Virus record (IMG/VR): IMGVR_UViG_3300033233_000131
Span: 1 to 30,233 of that record
Source of the DNA: a virus
Reading direction: 5' to 3' (one strand)
DNA length: 30,233 bases
Shown: positions 7,918 to 16,584 of the stretch, piece by piece
Numbering within the stretch: position 1 is the first letter of the stretch
How the letters are laid out: every line of letters starts with the position of its first letter
Made by a program: the position numbers and the translations under genes
The notes under the pieces: model-generated
Database searches by the model: none
Told to the model about the DNA's origin: nothing
The model's input: only the letters and a program-made list of their open reading frames with translations

Positions 7918-8952
7918 TCAAGTAAGATAAGAAGTCTGAACCGTGTTGATAATGTTACAATAGATCGGAGCGGTCATCCCGGTCATTCCGGTGGGTGCGG
8001 TATCAGCAACCAAACCTCTCAACACGACCTTCGCCGGGATAATTTTGCTGTCGGCATATTCTACATCCTCAATCACGAGTCGTGGAAAGTAAAGTGTGGT
8101 AGTATAGTAGTAAGTGCTGGCAATCAGCGAGCCCTGAAAAGTTAAATCCATTTTCTTTTCATTCCCCGCCGTCCAGTCCTGGAGATAAGCTGCGTTTGTG
8201 GTATCCATCCTCGGAAATTCCAACGTGACCTTGACCTGAGGTTTGTCATTTTCTTTCGGTTCAAGGATATAAGTTCCACCGATAGCCAGCTCAGAGTCCA
8301 TTTTGCGGTCAAATTCAATAGAGATATTCTTCAACGTCACGGCATCTGAATCCTGTAAAGCGCTACCCGATTGAGCATTAATTCGGCATTTGCCCTTAAA
8401 GAAGGCCGCCTTTTCTTTCAAATTCCCGGTCTCGGTCACGGCAGAGAGAGAAGTAATTATAGCAGAGTTATCAATCAGGTGGCTTCCCCTGCAACCCAGA
8501 GAAAGCTTTAAAAGCCCGCCGTCAACAGAGAATGTGGCCTTCGTGACCTTCGCACTTGGCACAACGTGGATTTTGCTGCCTTTTTCTGTCGCATAAGTAA
8601 AAAACAGCCCGGAAACGTCAGGAATCGGAGCTAAGGCGTGCTGATATGCGCTTGTTGCCCCTTGCTGTGTCACGGTATCAGAACCAAACAACAGGGCCAG
8701 AAGCAGATTTTCATTTCCATCGTAGTGATATTGAAAATCCAAATTAAAATCTGTTGCCTCATAAGGTCCGGCTTTTAAATATTGCTCCCACGCTCCCTTG
8801 ACCTCATCCTGAAGCATCAGCACTTTTGCTTGAGGTGCGCCCGGGTTCTGGGGTCTAATGCCAGCGCCAGCCACGTTAACATTAACCTCGGTTCCCCAGG
8901 TCGTCCCTTTTTTCACAGCCGAAATATTTAGTCTTTGTAGAATGCTTCCCAT
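7918..8952 (-). CDS. Major tail tube protein
   Basis: 344 aa, placed just before the tail chaperones. Beta-rich with few Cys, and the features of the phage tail tube family: an N-terminal strand with 'KKGTTWGT', a 'DFNLDFQYHYDG' stretch, a middle 'KVTKATFSVDGG' strand and a second half repeating the same kind of sheet. At 344 aa it is longer than minimal tube proteins (about 150-200 aa), suggesting a two-domain version. Hexameric rings would stack around the tape measure. GGGGGT precedes the ATG. Confidence 0.75.
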   Translation of the reverse strand: MGSILQRLNISAVKKGTTWGTEVNVNVAGAGIRPQNPGAPQAKVLMLQDEVKGAWEQYLKAGPYEATDFNLDFQYHYDGNENLLLALLFGSDTVTQQGATSAYQHALAPIPDVSGLFFTYATEKGSKIHVVPSAKVTKATFSVDGGLLKLSLGCRGSHLIDNSAIITSLSAVTETGNLKEKAAFFKGKCRINAQSGSALQDSDAVTLKNISIEFDRKMDSELAIGGTYILEPKENDKPQVKVTLEFPRMDTTNAAYLQDWTAGNEKKMDLTFQGSLIASTYYYTTTLYFPRLVIEDVEYADSKIIPAKVVLRGLVADTAPTGMTGMTAPIYCNIINTVQTSYLT

Positions 8953-8963
8953 GTTTTACCCCC

Positions 8964-9137
8964 TTATTTCTCTTTCTTTTCTTTTCGGTCTTCTCTGACT
9001 TCTTCAATCACGCCATCTTTAAGCCAGATTTTAACCACTTCATCAGGGATGTGGTATTCTTTTGTCTCAATCACATCATCCTGATTGAACACGCCGTACT
9101 GAGTAGCGTGCGTTCCAGAAATCCATTTAATTTTCAT
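8964..9137 (-). CDS. Small virion-region protein of unknown function (57 aa)
   Basis: Hidden small gene filling the gap between tail terminator and tail tube. ATG at 9137 follows a strong AGGAGG site, and TAA is at 8964-8966. The protein begins MKIKWISG, has a beta-type core ('YGVFNQDDVIETKEYHIP'), then a helix and a very charged Lys/Glu tail. I do not recognise the family. Its place and size suggest a small assembly or tube-associated factor. Confidence 0.75.
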   Translation of the reverse strand: MKIKWISGTHATQYGVFNQDDVIETKEYHIPDEVVKIWLKDGVIEEVREDRKEKKEK

Positions 9138-9149
9138 CGCTTAACCTCC

Positions 9150-9623
9150 TTATAGGTAATCTATGATTGAAACTTTCACCCGAAGGTCGAAAAATCCGAA
9201 GCCCTCGAGTGAAAGATAACCATCGTCCGTAGTAGGTGGCTCATCAAATTCAAGATTAACAGCCAAATTACCGAGCGAGCCAGAAGCCCTCGACCTGAAA
9301 TCCGCATAAATTGCCTTCTTAATATCAGCAATACATTTCTCCATCATTGAAACCGTGTCCGTGTCATCTTTCACGTAGCCCTTAATTGAAACCTCGAATG
9401 TCTCTGTGTGCTCAACATAAGGCACAGCCTGAGCTGTCGCCTCAATCGCTCCGCCAGAGCCAGAAAAAACCATATAGGCCGGATAAGCCGGCGCTTCAGA
9501 CCAGTGAACAAATCTTTTTGAAACTGAGCCTGGAGTATAGAAATAATCCGTGCCTGCTTGAATTGACTGAAGCACAGAGACAATTCTCTCGATTACCTGC
9601 AATCGTTTTGGAGAGTCCGCCAT
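9150..9623 (-). CDS. Tail terminator / tail completion protein
   Basis: 157 aa between the gp10-like protein and the tail tube gene. The pattern of an N-terminal helix ('RLQVIERIVSVLQSIQ'), a central sheet with 'YPAYMVF' and 'TETFEVSIKGYVK', a middle helix with repeated 'M.EKCIADIKKAIY', and C-terminal strands ending 'GFFDLRVKVSI' matches the lambda gpU-type alpha/beta fold that caps the tail tube and joins it to the head. A GGAGGT site lies upstream. Assignment is by fold pattern and position. Confidence 0.65.
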   Translation of the reverse strand: MADSPKRLQVIERIVSVLQSIQAGTDYFYTPGSVSKRFVHWSEAPAYPAYMVFSGSGGAIEATAQAVPYVEHTETFEVSIKGYVKDDTDTVSMMEKCIADIKKAIYADFRSRASGSLGNLAVNLEFDEPPTTDDGYLSLEGFGFFDLRVKVSIIDYL

Positions 9624-10195
9624 TATTTACCTCCAACCATTTTTAAGGCCTCAGAAAAAATATTCTCTGGCTTAAGCATATCTTTCAAAATCGGTTCTCT
9701 TTTTTCCATCACAGAGCTAAACCAGAGCGTCGCCGGGATATTAACTTCATCTTTCAAAAGGAAAAGAGGTTTCAATTGTTTCCCATCTCGGTAACAATAT
9801 AGAACATTTCCTTTTTTGCTTTTCACAAAAAACCCGTCAGGGAAATTAGCAATCGTTCCTTTTGTATCTCCGAGCGGGATGGTCAGCATTTTATTTTTCT
9901 TTCTTATCGTTCCGCCCTTATCCTGAATGTAAGCATAGACAACATTTTTTGCCCTACCAACGCCAGTGCCGACCTCGCCGTGATAGCCCTCCTCATCTTC
10001 TATAATCTTAAAATCAATGTTTCTGGCGAGCTGACTGGATTTAACCCCTTTTTTACTTTTAGACGTCTTTTTGAGAGATAGGGCCGATTGCTTTAGCTCT
10101 TTCACGGAATCAGAAAGCCAGGTCGTCATAATTTTCTTTACAGCCTTTTTGAATTGATAAATCGCATCAACCTTCTTTGAAACTTCAATCTTCAT
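9623..10195 (-). CDS. HK97 gp10-like neck/tail completion protein
   Basis: 190 aa. It has a basic helical N terminus followed by a core with 'ARNIDFKIIEDEEG', 'GEVGTGVGRAKNVVYAYIQDKGGTI' and 'LTIPLGD', a layout of the phage virion morphogenesis/gp10 group, where 'Y..iqe.Ggti' is characteristic. It joins the connector to the tail terminator. Its start overlaps the end of the connector gene and its stop overlaps the next start by one base. A GGAGG site lies 9 bases before the ATG. Confidence 0.65.
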   Translation of the reverse strand: MKIEVSKKVDAIYQFKKAVKKIMTTWLSDSVKELKQSALSLKKTSKSKKGVKSSQLARNIDFKIIEDEEGYHGEVGTGVGRAKNVVYAYIQDKGGTIRKKNKMLTIPLGDTKGTIANFPDGFFVKSKKGNVLYCYRDGKQLKPLFLLKDEVNIPATLWFSSVMEKREPILKDMLKPENIFSEALKMVGGK

Positions 10196-10737
10196 AGGAC
10201 CGGCCTCCGGTAATGGTTCAGGATTGCCTGCTGATAAGGGTTCAATTGAAACTCTTCTCGCTTCGTAATTGAGCCGTCAGGGAAACTCCGGCTTGACTCG
10301 CCCCAACCCTTGTCTTTATAAGGCTTCAATGCGGTAGCGATTAGCTCAAGATTGACCTGCTTTAAATCAGCGATATCTGACGCATTCCAGCCTGCCGTAT
10401 AGGTCAAATAATAAGTTTTATCTGGACTCCACAACCCGCATAAATTTCTGATAAAGTAATCATGAATAATAAAATCATCGCCCTCAACATAGCTATTTCC
10501 ATCAGAGTCGGTCAGGTCCCAAACAGAAACAATCGGATAATTTCTCGGAGTAAGCACACCTGAATAAGTAATCGGCTTTATCGCTTCTGCTGCGTAATCA
10601 GCTTGAAGAATATCGCAGTCTAATTCCCGTTGAAGAAATTTAAAAGTAGCGTCGTTAAGATAAGTCAGCACCGAATCCCATTGCGCCGAGGTCTCACCCA
10701 AATAGCTTTTGATATCAGTTAGCGTTAATATCGCCAT
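10192..10737 (-). CDS. Head-tail connector protein (gp6-like)
   Basis: 181 aa. It starts with 'LTLTDIKSYLG', the standard opening of gp6/gp15-type head-tail connectors, followed by helices ('YLNDATFKFLQRELDCD') and a beta insertion with 'YYLTYTAGWN' and 'ADLKQVNLELIATALK', both diagnostic of this family. It forms the ring under the portal. AGGAG lies upstream of the ATG, inside the preceding small gene. Confidence 0.82.
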   Translation of the reverse strand: MAILTLTDIKSYLGETSAQWDSVLTYLNDATFKFLQRELDCDILQADYAAEAIKPITYSGVLTPRNYPIVSVWDLTDSDGNSYVEGDDFIIHDYFIRNLCGLWSPDKTYYLTYTAGWNASDIADLKQVNLELIATALKPYKDKGWGESSRSFPDGSITKREEFQLNPYQQAILNHYRRPVL

Positions 10738-10898
10738 GCTTTTCTCCTCTGAGGCTCAAGCATTTTATGTTCATAAGCCCAGCCCATCTTCAAAAAGAAC
10801 ATGGCAAGCGGAGCGGGGAGAGCCCGACGCTCCCCCCGCTTATAGACTTGCCCTCGGTATTCCACATCAAGCAGAAATACCACGTTAATTCTTCTCAT
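10725..10898 (-). CDS. Small conserved-type head gene of unknown function (57 aa)
   Basis: Hidden gene between capsid and connector. The ATG (10896-10898) overlaps the capsid stop as ATGA and the TAA (10725-10727) lies 13 bp inside the connector gene, so it is translationally coupled on both sides. The protein reads 'VVFLLDVEYRGQVYKRGERRALP' in two short runs followed by 'LAMFFLKMGWAYE'. Short proteins of this pattern sit next to capsid genes in many siphoviruses. Their role is not known to me. Confidence 0.75.
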   Translation of the reverse strand: MRRINVVFLLDVEYRGQVYKRGERRALPAPLAMFFLKMGWAYEHKMLEPQRRKAWRY

Positions 10899-12016
10899 GA
10901 ATGAATCGTTAATTTAACCAGAGCTTCACCACGCACAACCTTGCCGCCAGACCGCTTGAAGGCAAAGAATCCGATCAGGTCATTAGCGGCATAAAGCTGG
11001 TCGGCAACGAGAATTTCCATGTCCTGTCTGTCAACAATCCAGAACCCGGACTTCCAGTCACCAAATGCGGCTACCACTTTTGTGGCTGCAATATCATCGA
11101 AGTCGGGACACTCAATCACTGGACGGCCCAGAATAGTTCCCGGGGTAGCTCCAGTCACGTCGGGCATAAACAGATACCGGTTCTGACTGTCCTTCATCAA
11201 CCTGATAGCCAGCAGAGTATTTCTGTTCATTGCCCAAGTGCCGACAGAAGCATAAGCCTGCGGCACAGAATGATAACACTTAATCACGTCGTCAGCAGCC
11301 AAAGTTCCGGCAGTCGCAGTCGTGTAGGTCGTCACGGCCGAGCTAACCGTTACGCCTTCAGGTTCACCAGTGCCAGTGCCTTTAATAAACTTCGTGCCTT
11401 CCAGCTTGCCGAAAAGCTCACCGAAAATCTCAGCCAGCAAGCCATCCAGATTGAACGCATTATCTCTCAAAAGCTCACGAGAAATCTGGACAGCTCTGGT
11501 CATTTTATAGGGCACAATTTCAACCTGGGCGAAAGTCATATCGGCCGGAGTAATTGAGCCAGCTTCAGCCGTGATGGAGGCGTCATTGTAAGTAGTAATT
11601 CTCGGCACAAGCAAAGACCGCAGTGAGGTCGTCACAACCCGGGCAACAGACCTAATCGGGCTAAACAGGATTAAATTCCTGTCAACTTCAGACGCCCAAT
11701 CCTTGGGAGCTAAATAACCGCCCGCAGAATCAGTTCCAACAACCAGGGCCTTCTTCTCTTCAGGCTCAAGAGCAACACCCCGGATATACTTTTTAAACGC
11801 CTTGGTCTTAATCTCTTCAGCGTTATCAATAACCTGGACACCGGGCTTTTTAGTTTCAGCCAGGGCCTTCTCAAGCTCAACAATTCTCTTGTCAAGCTTT
11901 TCAACCCGTTCCTGAAAATCGGCCTCGTTTAGACGGCCAGCCTTCAGGTCTTCAAACTTTTTGCTGATCTCTCTCTCAAGTTCAGCAATCTTTTCTTTAA
12001 TCTCTAAATTTTCCAT
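10895..12016 (-). CDS. HK97-fold major capsid protein
   Basis: 373 aa. Residues 1-70 are a coiled-coil scaffold-like delta domain ('IAELEREISKKFEDLK', 'LDKRIVELEKALAE'). The shell domain then begins near 'GTDSAGGYLAP', the usual start of the N-arm in this family. 'FSPIRSVARVV' and 'YKMTRAVQISRELL' match the E-loop and spine helix, and 'GKVVRGEALVKL' is the typical end. The delta domain is expected to be removed by the upstream protease. A hairpin and a GAGGT site precede the start. Confidence 0.93.
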   Translation of the reverse strand: MENLEIKEKIAELEREISKKFEDLKAGRLNEADFQERVEKLDKRIVELEKALAETKKPGVQVIDNAEEIKTKAFKKYIRGVALEPEEKKALVVGTDSAGGYLAPKDWASEVDRNLILFSPIRSVARVVTTSLRSLLVPRITTYNDASITAEAGSITPADMTFAQVEIVPYKMTRAVQISRELLRDNAFNLDGLLAEIFGELFGKLEGTKFIKGTGTGEPEGVTVSSAVTTYTTATAGTLAADDVIKCYHSVPQAYASVGTWAMNRNTLLAIRLMKDSQNRYLFMPDVTGATPGTILGRPVIECPDFDDIAATKVVAAFGDWKSGFWIVDRQDMEILVADQLYAANDLIGFFAFKRSGGKVVRGEALVKLTIHS

Positions 12017-12115
12017 ATCTTTTACCTCACTTTTACTTTGGCGGCTTCCCTCTGCGGTGGATTAACCGGCCGCAGTAGAAAGTGCCAATTTATTTATGCT
12101 CTGAATAATTTTTAT
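12017..12115 (-). promoter_or_regulatory. Leader of the capsid gene with a perfect 6-bp hairpin
   Basis: This is the longest gap between head genes. CTGCGG (12052-12057) and CCGCAG (12070-12075) form a stem with a 12-base loop about 35 bases ahead of the capsid start. No U run follows on the transcribed strand, so it is not a normal terminator. It may stabilise or process the mRNA for the most abundant protein. Confidence 0.45.
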
Positions 12116-12985
12116 TCAAAGCTTTTTAATTTTTTCTATTACCCTATCAATCGATTCGATAATTTCCGCAGCCTTCTGCTCTTCTTCGAGCTGCTTTTTA
12201 TGCTTATTGAGATGAGCCTCAGCTTTTGACCTCAGTTCATCAGTAGAGATTGAATCCGTCACGGGCTTAATCTGGTTCATCCTGGCCAGGGCGTTTCTGA
12301 AGTGCGGCATATCGAGAGAAGATTTTTCATCGGGGTCCTTCACATTCTCGTTATGATGTGGCAGATGGCGGGCCCGCTTATCTTCAGTCTCGCCTCGCTT
12401 ATATCCCGGCTCAATTACCGCAAACGCCGCATCCGGAAGCGAATTGATAAAAGAAACCGTCCACTCCCTCTTAATCACATCCATTTTACTTAAATCAATA
12501 TCAAACTCCGTCAAACAATAATCCGTCCAGTCATCCCAGCTCTTAACTACCTGGACCTGTGCCAGCTCATTCGCCGGGAATAAAACCAGACTGACCTCGT
12601 ATAACTTTCCCTCAGTAATAACATTTGTCCCGTCTTTCAACCTCTCCTGATTAATCACATCAAAGCCGATGGACAGCCCCTTTATCGCCCCCTGTAACAT
12701 TAACGCCCTCTTTTCCCTTCCCTCCTGGACCTCAAGGTTTAACTCCCCCTCACACAATAACCCGTAATCATCCTCACTCAAATTAACAATCCCGATCGGA
12801 TTCCTGATATCATGCGACCAGCACAGCGGGAAGGGATTCCTCTCTTTAATGCTTTTCAGAAACGCCCCCTTCCGTATAATATCTCCTTGAAGATCCTTTA
12901 CGTTGTAAACCGAAGCATAACCGATAAACCTCCCCGCCTCATCTGGTAATTGCTTAACCTTAAAAGAAAAACTTTTTAAAATCAT
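12116..12985 (-). CDS. Prohead protease (HK97 family) with a C-terminal extension
   Basis: 289 aa from the ATG at 12985, chosen for its GGGGGGAAAG site; a longer frame starts at 13033. Residues 1-150 are a U35-type serine protease: H58 in 'CWSHDIRNPIG', S105 in 'IKGLSIGFDV', and the 'YEVSLVLFPAN' strand. Residues about 168-262 form a second module with 'LPDAAFA', 'RHLPHH' and 'HFRNALARMNQI', and a charged helix follows. The protease cuts the capsid delta domain during maturation. The extension may act as a scaffold. Confidence 0.88.
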   Translation of the reverse strand: MILKSFSFKVKQLPDEAGRFIGYASVYNVKDLQGDIIRKGAFLKSIKERNPFPLCWSHDIRNPIGIVNLSEDDYGLLCEGELNLEVQEGREKRALMLQGAIKGLSIGFDVINQERLKDGTNVITEGKLYEVSLVLFPANELAQVQVVKSWDDWTDYCLTEFDIDLSKMDVIKREWTVSFINSLPDAAFAVIEPGYKRGETEDKRARHLPHHNENVKDPDEKSSLDMPHFRNALARMNQIKPVTDSISTDELRSKAEAHLNKHKKQLEEEQKAAEIIESIDRVIEKIKKL

Positions 12986-12996
12986 CTTTCCCCCCT

Positions 12997-15060
12997 TTAT
13001 TTCAACACGGCAGGGAAGATCGAGCATAAGCAATTAATTACGTTGCCCGGACTTCCCGCGGGGTCGCCCGGATATTCCAACTCCTCCCCGCCAACAATAA
13101 ATTTCTCATCAAGCCTTATCGGATTATCTTCATAGCGGTTAGCCGCCTCTATATGCTCATCTCGTGAAGTCTTAAGACGAGCCGACAGCCAGCCCTTACC
13201 ATCCACAAACTCGGTTTCCTTATAGCCTTCAAGCTGCGCCCAATTTTCAATCTTTGCCGACTCGGTTCTGGCAATCATCCTTGCCCGCCATGGCGCAAAT
13301 ATTCCCTCACTTTCCCAGATAGACTGCGTTAACTGCTCAACCGTCCAGTTTTCCTGGTCTGCCCTGATTATCTTTTCTTTTATCCTCTCCAGGGTCGTCT
13401 GACTGATTTTAGTTCCGCTATCAAAAATCAAATGCGCCAGCTCTTCAGCCTCTTCATCCGTCATATCATCCAGCACGCCTTTCTCTTGATACTCATATAG
13501 CAGGCCCTTTGTTGCTGAAATTCCCGCCTTAAATCCGTGAGCAAAATGCTTGAGATAAATCTCTTCGGTCAGCTTATGATATTTCTTTGCCTCGTCTTTC
13601 ACATCAAGCAATTCTGGGGCTCTCGCCGCCATGCGCACCGTGCCGAGCTCTTTTATTCTCTCTATCGCCCGCCGTGTCTGGCTTTCAAGATAATTTTCAA
13701 GCAAGGGGATAAAGCCCTTTTCCTTTGCCTTCACCCGCTCATAAATCGAATACCAAAGAGCATCCCTCTCTTCTTTTTTCCGCCAGCGGGAAATGTCATA
13801 GCTAATTATTGCCGGAGCTGGCTTAACCGGTGTTAACTGCGCTTCTTTTCTTATCATCTGCTTTGTAGCTGGTTTTTCTTCAACGCTCATTGTCGGCACA
13901 TAAGACGCCGGGATTAGCAATTGATTGCCATCTGGCACGGGTGAATAACCAATCGCTTCTCGCTTCTCGTTGACAGAAAGCCACCAAGCTGTATTGAGAT
14001 AGCTATATTGCTCAGCCCTGTTTTCCTGGAGAGCCTCAATGCTGTCTCTATCAAAATCAATAATCAAATCATCGCCCCATTCTGAAGCCAGACCCTTACT
14101 CAGACCGGCAAATAGCAATTGAGCAAAGGGAATAACCGTCTCTTCATAAAACGCCTTTCTCGCCTCTTTATAATTGCTATAGGTCTTTTGCTCACTATCT
14201 CCTAACAGCTCCGGCGGCACGCCAAACACAGAACAGATTTCCCTTCGGTTCAGCTTGATAGCATTAACCCAGTCCATATCCTTCGGTGAGATTGATATCT
14301 GCTTCCAGTCCATTCCCGCTTGGAGTATCATCGCCTTACCCGCATTTAACGCCCCCTCGTAATTCTCAAGCTTCTTCTGTAAGGCCTCTAATTGCTGCTC
14401 TGTTAATTTCTGGTCAACCTTAAACACGCCCTCGAGCCGCATGTTGTTTTTGAGAAGCTTTGAGTTCCAATCATGAGCCTCATTGTCAATCTCAATACCC
14501 AGCTCGGCAACCCGAAGTCTTGATAAGCCAAGGAAGGGATTGAGTGGATTATATTCACGGATATGGATTATATCTTCAGGCTGATATTTAATCTTGTTGT
14601 TGTATTCATAATAATCAATCTGGTTAGACCAATAAACCTTGACCAAGTCCGGCCGGAGTAGCGTTAATGAAACAGGCTTGCCATTCTGCCCGGCCCGGAG
14701 CTTTAGAATATACGCATTGCCAGAAAGCAAAAGATTAATCGCTACGGCTTCTAAAAAATTAGCCCCAGATACAAAATCGCTTCCGGGATTTTTAAGCAGA
14801 TTTAAAAGCTCGTGATTTTCAATCTCTTCAACGCCATTTTTACCCTGTCTATATAACAAAATCTCAAGCCCGGCCACGGCGGAAGCAATCGCCCGGACGC
14901 ACGCATAAACCGTCATGTTTTTAGCATAGCCATCTTGAGCCAGCTGCCTGAAATCTCTCGCCGCCGCCTGACCCGCCTGCATCGGAACATAAACAGAAAG
15001 CCCAGACGGGAAAAACTGAACCACGCCCTTTTTGCGCTTTATGAAATCAAATATTGCCAT
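12997..15060 (-). CDS. Portal protein fused to a MuF-like head morphogenesis domain
   Basis: 687 aa from the ATG at 15060, chosen for the GGGGGAG site (an upstream in-frame start lies at 15087). Residues 1-400 are an HK97-type portal: 'VYACVRAIASAVAGLEI', 'LLSGNAYI', 'EICSVFGVPPELLGD'. Residues about 430-687 are Mu gpF-like: 'RARMIARTESAKIENWAQ', 'GWLSAR', 'R.EHIEA', and a C-terminal 'NVINCLCSIFP'. These two proteins are usually separate neighbours; here they are one chain. The portal carries DNA in and out of the head, and the MuF part is a minor head protein ejected or used in assembly. Confidence 0.88.
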   Translation of the reverse strand: MAIFDFIKRKKGVVQFFPSGLSVYVPMQAGQAAARDFRQLAQDGYAKNMTVYACVRAIASAVAGLEILLYRQGKNGVEEIENHELLNLLKNPGSDFVSGANFLEAVAINLLLSGNAYILKLRAGQNGKPVSLTLLRPDLVKVYWSNQIDYYEYNNKIKYQPEDIIHIREYNPLNPFLGLSRLRVAELGIEIDNEAHDWNSKLLKNNMRLEGVFKVDQKLTEQQLEALQKKLENYEGALNAGKAMILQAGMDWKQISISPKDMDWVNAIKLNRREICSVFGVPPELLGDSEQKTYSNYKEARKAFYEETVIPFAQLLFAGLSKGLASEWGDDLIIDFDRDSIEALQENRAEQYSYLNTAWWLSVNEKREAIGYSPVPDGNQLLIPASYVPTMSVEEKPATKQMIRKEAQLTPVKPAPAIISYDISRWRKKEERDALWYSIYERVKAKEKGFIPLLENYLESQTRRAIERIKELGTVRMAARAPELLDVKDEAKKYHKLTEEIYLKHFAHGFKAGISATKGLLYEYQEKGVLDDMTDEEAEELAHLIFDSGTKISQTTLERIKEKIIRADQENWTVEQLTQSIWESEGIFAPWRARMIARTESAKIENWAQLEGYKETEFVDGKGWLSARLKTSRDEHIEAANRYEDNPIRLDEKFIVGGEELEYPGDPAGSPGNVINCLCSIFPAVLK

Positions 15061-15070
15061 TATCTCCCCC

Positions 15071-16267
15071 TTATATAAAAGCCACATCAGGGATATTATC
15101 AGCTCGGCAATGCGTCGTTATCGCATATCGGACAGCCGAAATTAAATGGTCATTGAATTGAACCGGCTCGTTTAACGGATTGCCTGATTTGTCTTTTCGC
15201 CAGACATAGCTTGAAACTTCTTTCTGAAGATTGACTGAGCCAGAAACGATATGAATTTTCTTTGCCCGCAGAAAATCAATCCCTGCCCTCACGCTATCAG
15301 GCCCTTTTTCGCTTGGTCTGGCGTCAATTCCCATCAGACAAAGCTCCTGAATTGATTTTGGCTCTGCCGCATCAAAATAAATCGGTTCCCTACAACCCAT
15401 CTCAATCAACGCCTGCCCTAATTGCTGATTAGTTAAGCCTGTTTGATAAAGCTTCTCTTCAACCCAGAATTCATCCGCCCGTCGGTAGACCTTAACCACG
15501 GCCGCCGGGTCAACTGAATAGCCAAAATCTCCGCCCCAGAATACCTCGTCAAAGCCTATTTCCGGCAACTCTGCCACATCCCAGCTAAATATCTGGCCTG
15601 CCAGATGAGCCCATTGACCGAGTCGGTAAATTTTCCAAAGGGCCTCATCAATGAGTTTCAATTTCTCAAGCTGCTCTCTGTAGGCTTCCCTTACTTGCCT
15701 AATCGGATTATCATCTATAGTCGAAACATGGACCGTGGCGTCCTTCCTCTTTTCGTCAAAAAACATCTGCTTAATCCACGCCGCCCGTGCTTCGTCAGGG
15801 TTAAAAGTTAATATCGTCTGATGATAACCCGGCCCCGGTTCACGCAGGCATAAATCGGCCACTAAAAAGTCATCCCTGTTAAACTCCGTTGCTTCCTCAA
15901 TCCATATGCCCGTTATGCCCTTGATTGACTTAATCTTTTCCGGGTCGTCAAGCCCTTCAAAAAGCAATTCATTACGCTTCCCGTCTGGAGATAGAAAAAC
16001 TATCTTTCTATCAGAAGAAAAATACTCATATGCCACTTTATTTTCAGCCAGCAAGGTTTCAAAAATCCTTATCACGCTTTCTTTAAGCGTCCTTCTGATT
16101 TTACGCATTACCAGAAATCTATGTTCGCCCTCTTTCATCGCCCTATAGAACAACTTTCTGGCCGCAAATTCAGACTTACCCGAGCCACGCCCGCCACACA
16201 GCACGAGATACCTATGCGAGTCGTCAAGTAAAGGCTGAAAGGATTTTGATATTATCAATTCCATCAT
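15071..16267 (-). CDS. Terminase large subunit
   Basis: 398 aa DNA-packaging motor of the Terminase_3 (PBSX-like) group. Walker A GGRGSGKS is at 25-32. Walker B is 'IWIEEATEF' at 121-129. 'LTFNP' at 153-157 follows. The C-terminal RNase H-like nuclease has D247 ('GGDFGY'), D299 ('YFDAAEP') and D373 ('FNDHLISAVRYA'). It cuts the concatemer and pumps DNA through the portal. Start codons ATG ATG overlap the small subunit stop, with AAGGA just upstream. Confidence 0.95.
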   Translation of the reverse strand: MMELIISKSFQPLLDDSHRYLVLCGGRGSGKSEFAARKLFYRAMKEGEHRFLVMRKIRRTLKESVIRIFETLLAENKVAYEYFSSDRKIVFLSPDGKRNELLFEGLDDPEKIKSIKGITGIWIEEATEFNRDDFLVADLCLREPGPGYHQTILTFNPDEARAAWIKQMFFDEKRKDATVHVSTIDDNPIRQVREAYREQLEKLKLIDEALWKIYRLGQWAHLAGQIFSWDVAELPEIGFDEVFWGGDFGYSVDPAAVVKVYRRADEFWVEEKLYQTGLTNQQLGQALIEMGCREPIYFDAAEPKSIQELCLMGIDARPSEKGPDSVRAGIDFLRAKKIHIVSGSVNLQKEVSSYVWRKDKSGNPLNEPVQFNDHLISAVRYAITTHCRADNIPDVAFI

Positions 16268-16584
16268 TCCTTCGTTTCTACAACTTTGATTACAAGCTGA
16301 TTATCTGGCAAGCCTACCTGTCCAGAAAGTTCAACGCCCTGTGTTAAGAGCTTCGGATAAACTTCTGTATAAAACCGCTCTAATGCCCTGAGATGTGTTC
16401 TCAAAAACTTAACATGCCCTTCTACGCCGCCAAGGTTTTCATAGACGGCGGCTATATTATCCTTAGCCAGACGGCTAAGCTTATTCTTAACGCCCTTTGG
16501 TCGCCCCCTTCTAACAGGAACGGCCGCCCCACTGCGAGGCGATACAATCATTTTTCCTATTTCTTTCCTATTTTTTTCATCCAT
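16264..16584 (-). CDS. Terminase small subunit (putative)
   Basis: 106 aa. A basic 'RRGRPKGVKNK' hook is followed by a helical segment ('AKDNIAAVYENLGG') and a second helical part ('HLRALERFYTEVYPKLL'), a layout usual in small terminase subunits that recognise the packaging site. Directly upstream of, and overlapping, the large subunit. GGAGGTG lies before the ATG. The assignment rests on the basic start and position; the DNA it binds is not known. Confidence 0.75.
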   Translation of the reverse strand: MDEKNRKEIGKMIVSPRSGAAVPVRRGRPKGVKNKLSRLAKDNIAAVYENLGGVEGHVKFLRTHLRALERFYTEVYPKLLTQGVELSGQVGLPDNQLVIKVVETKE

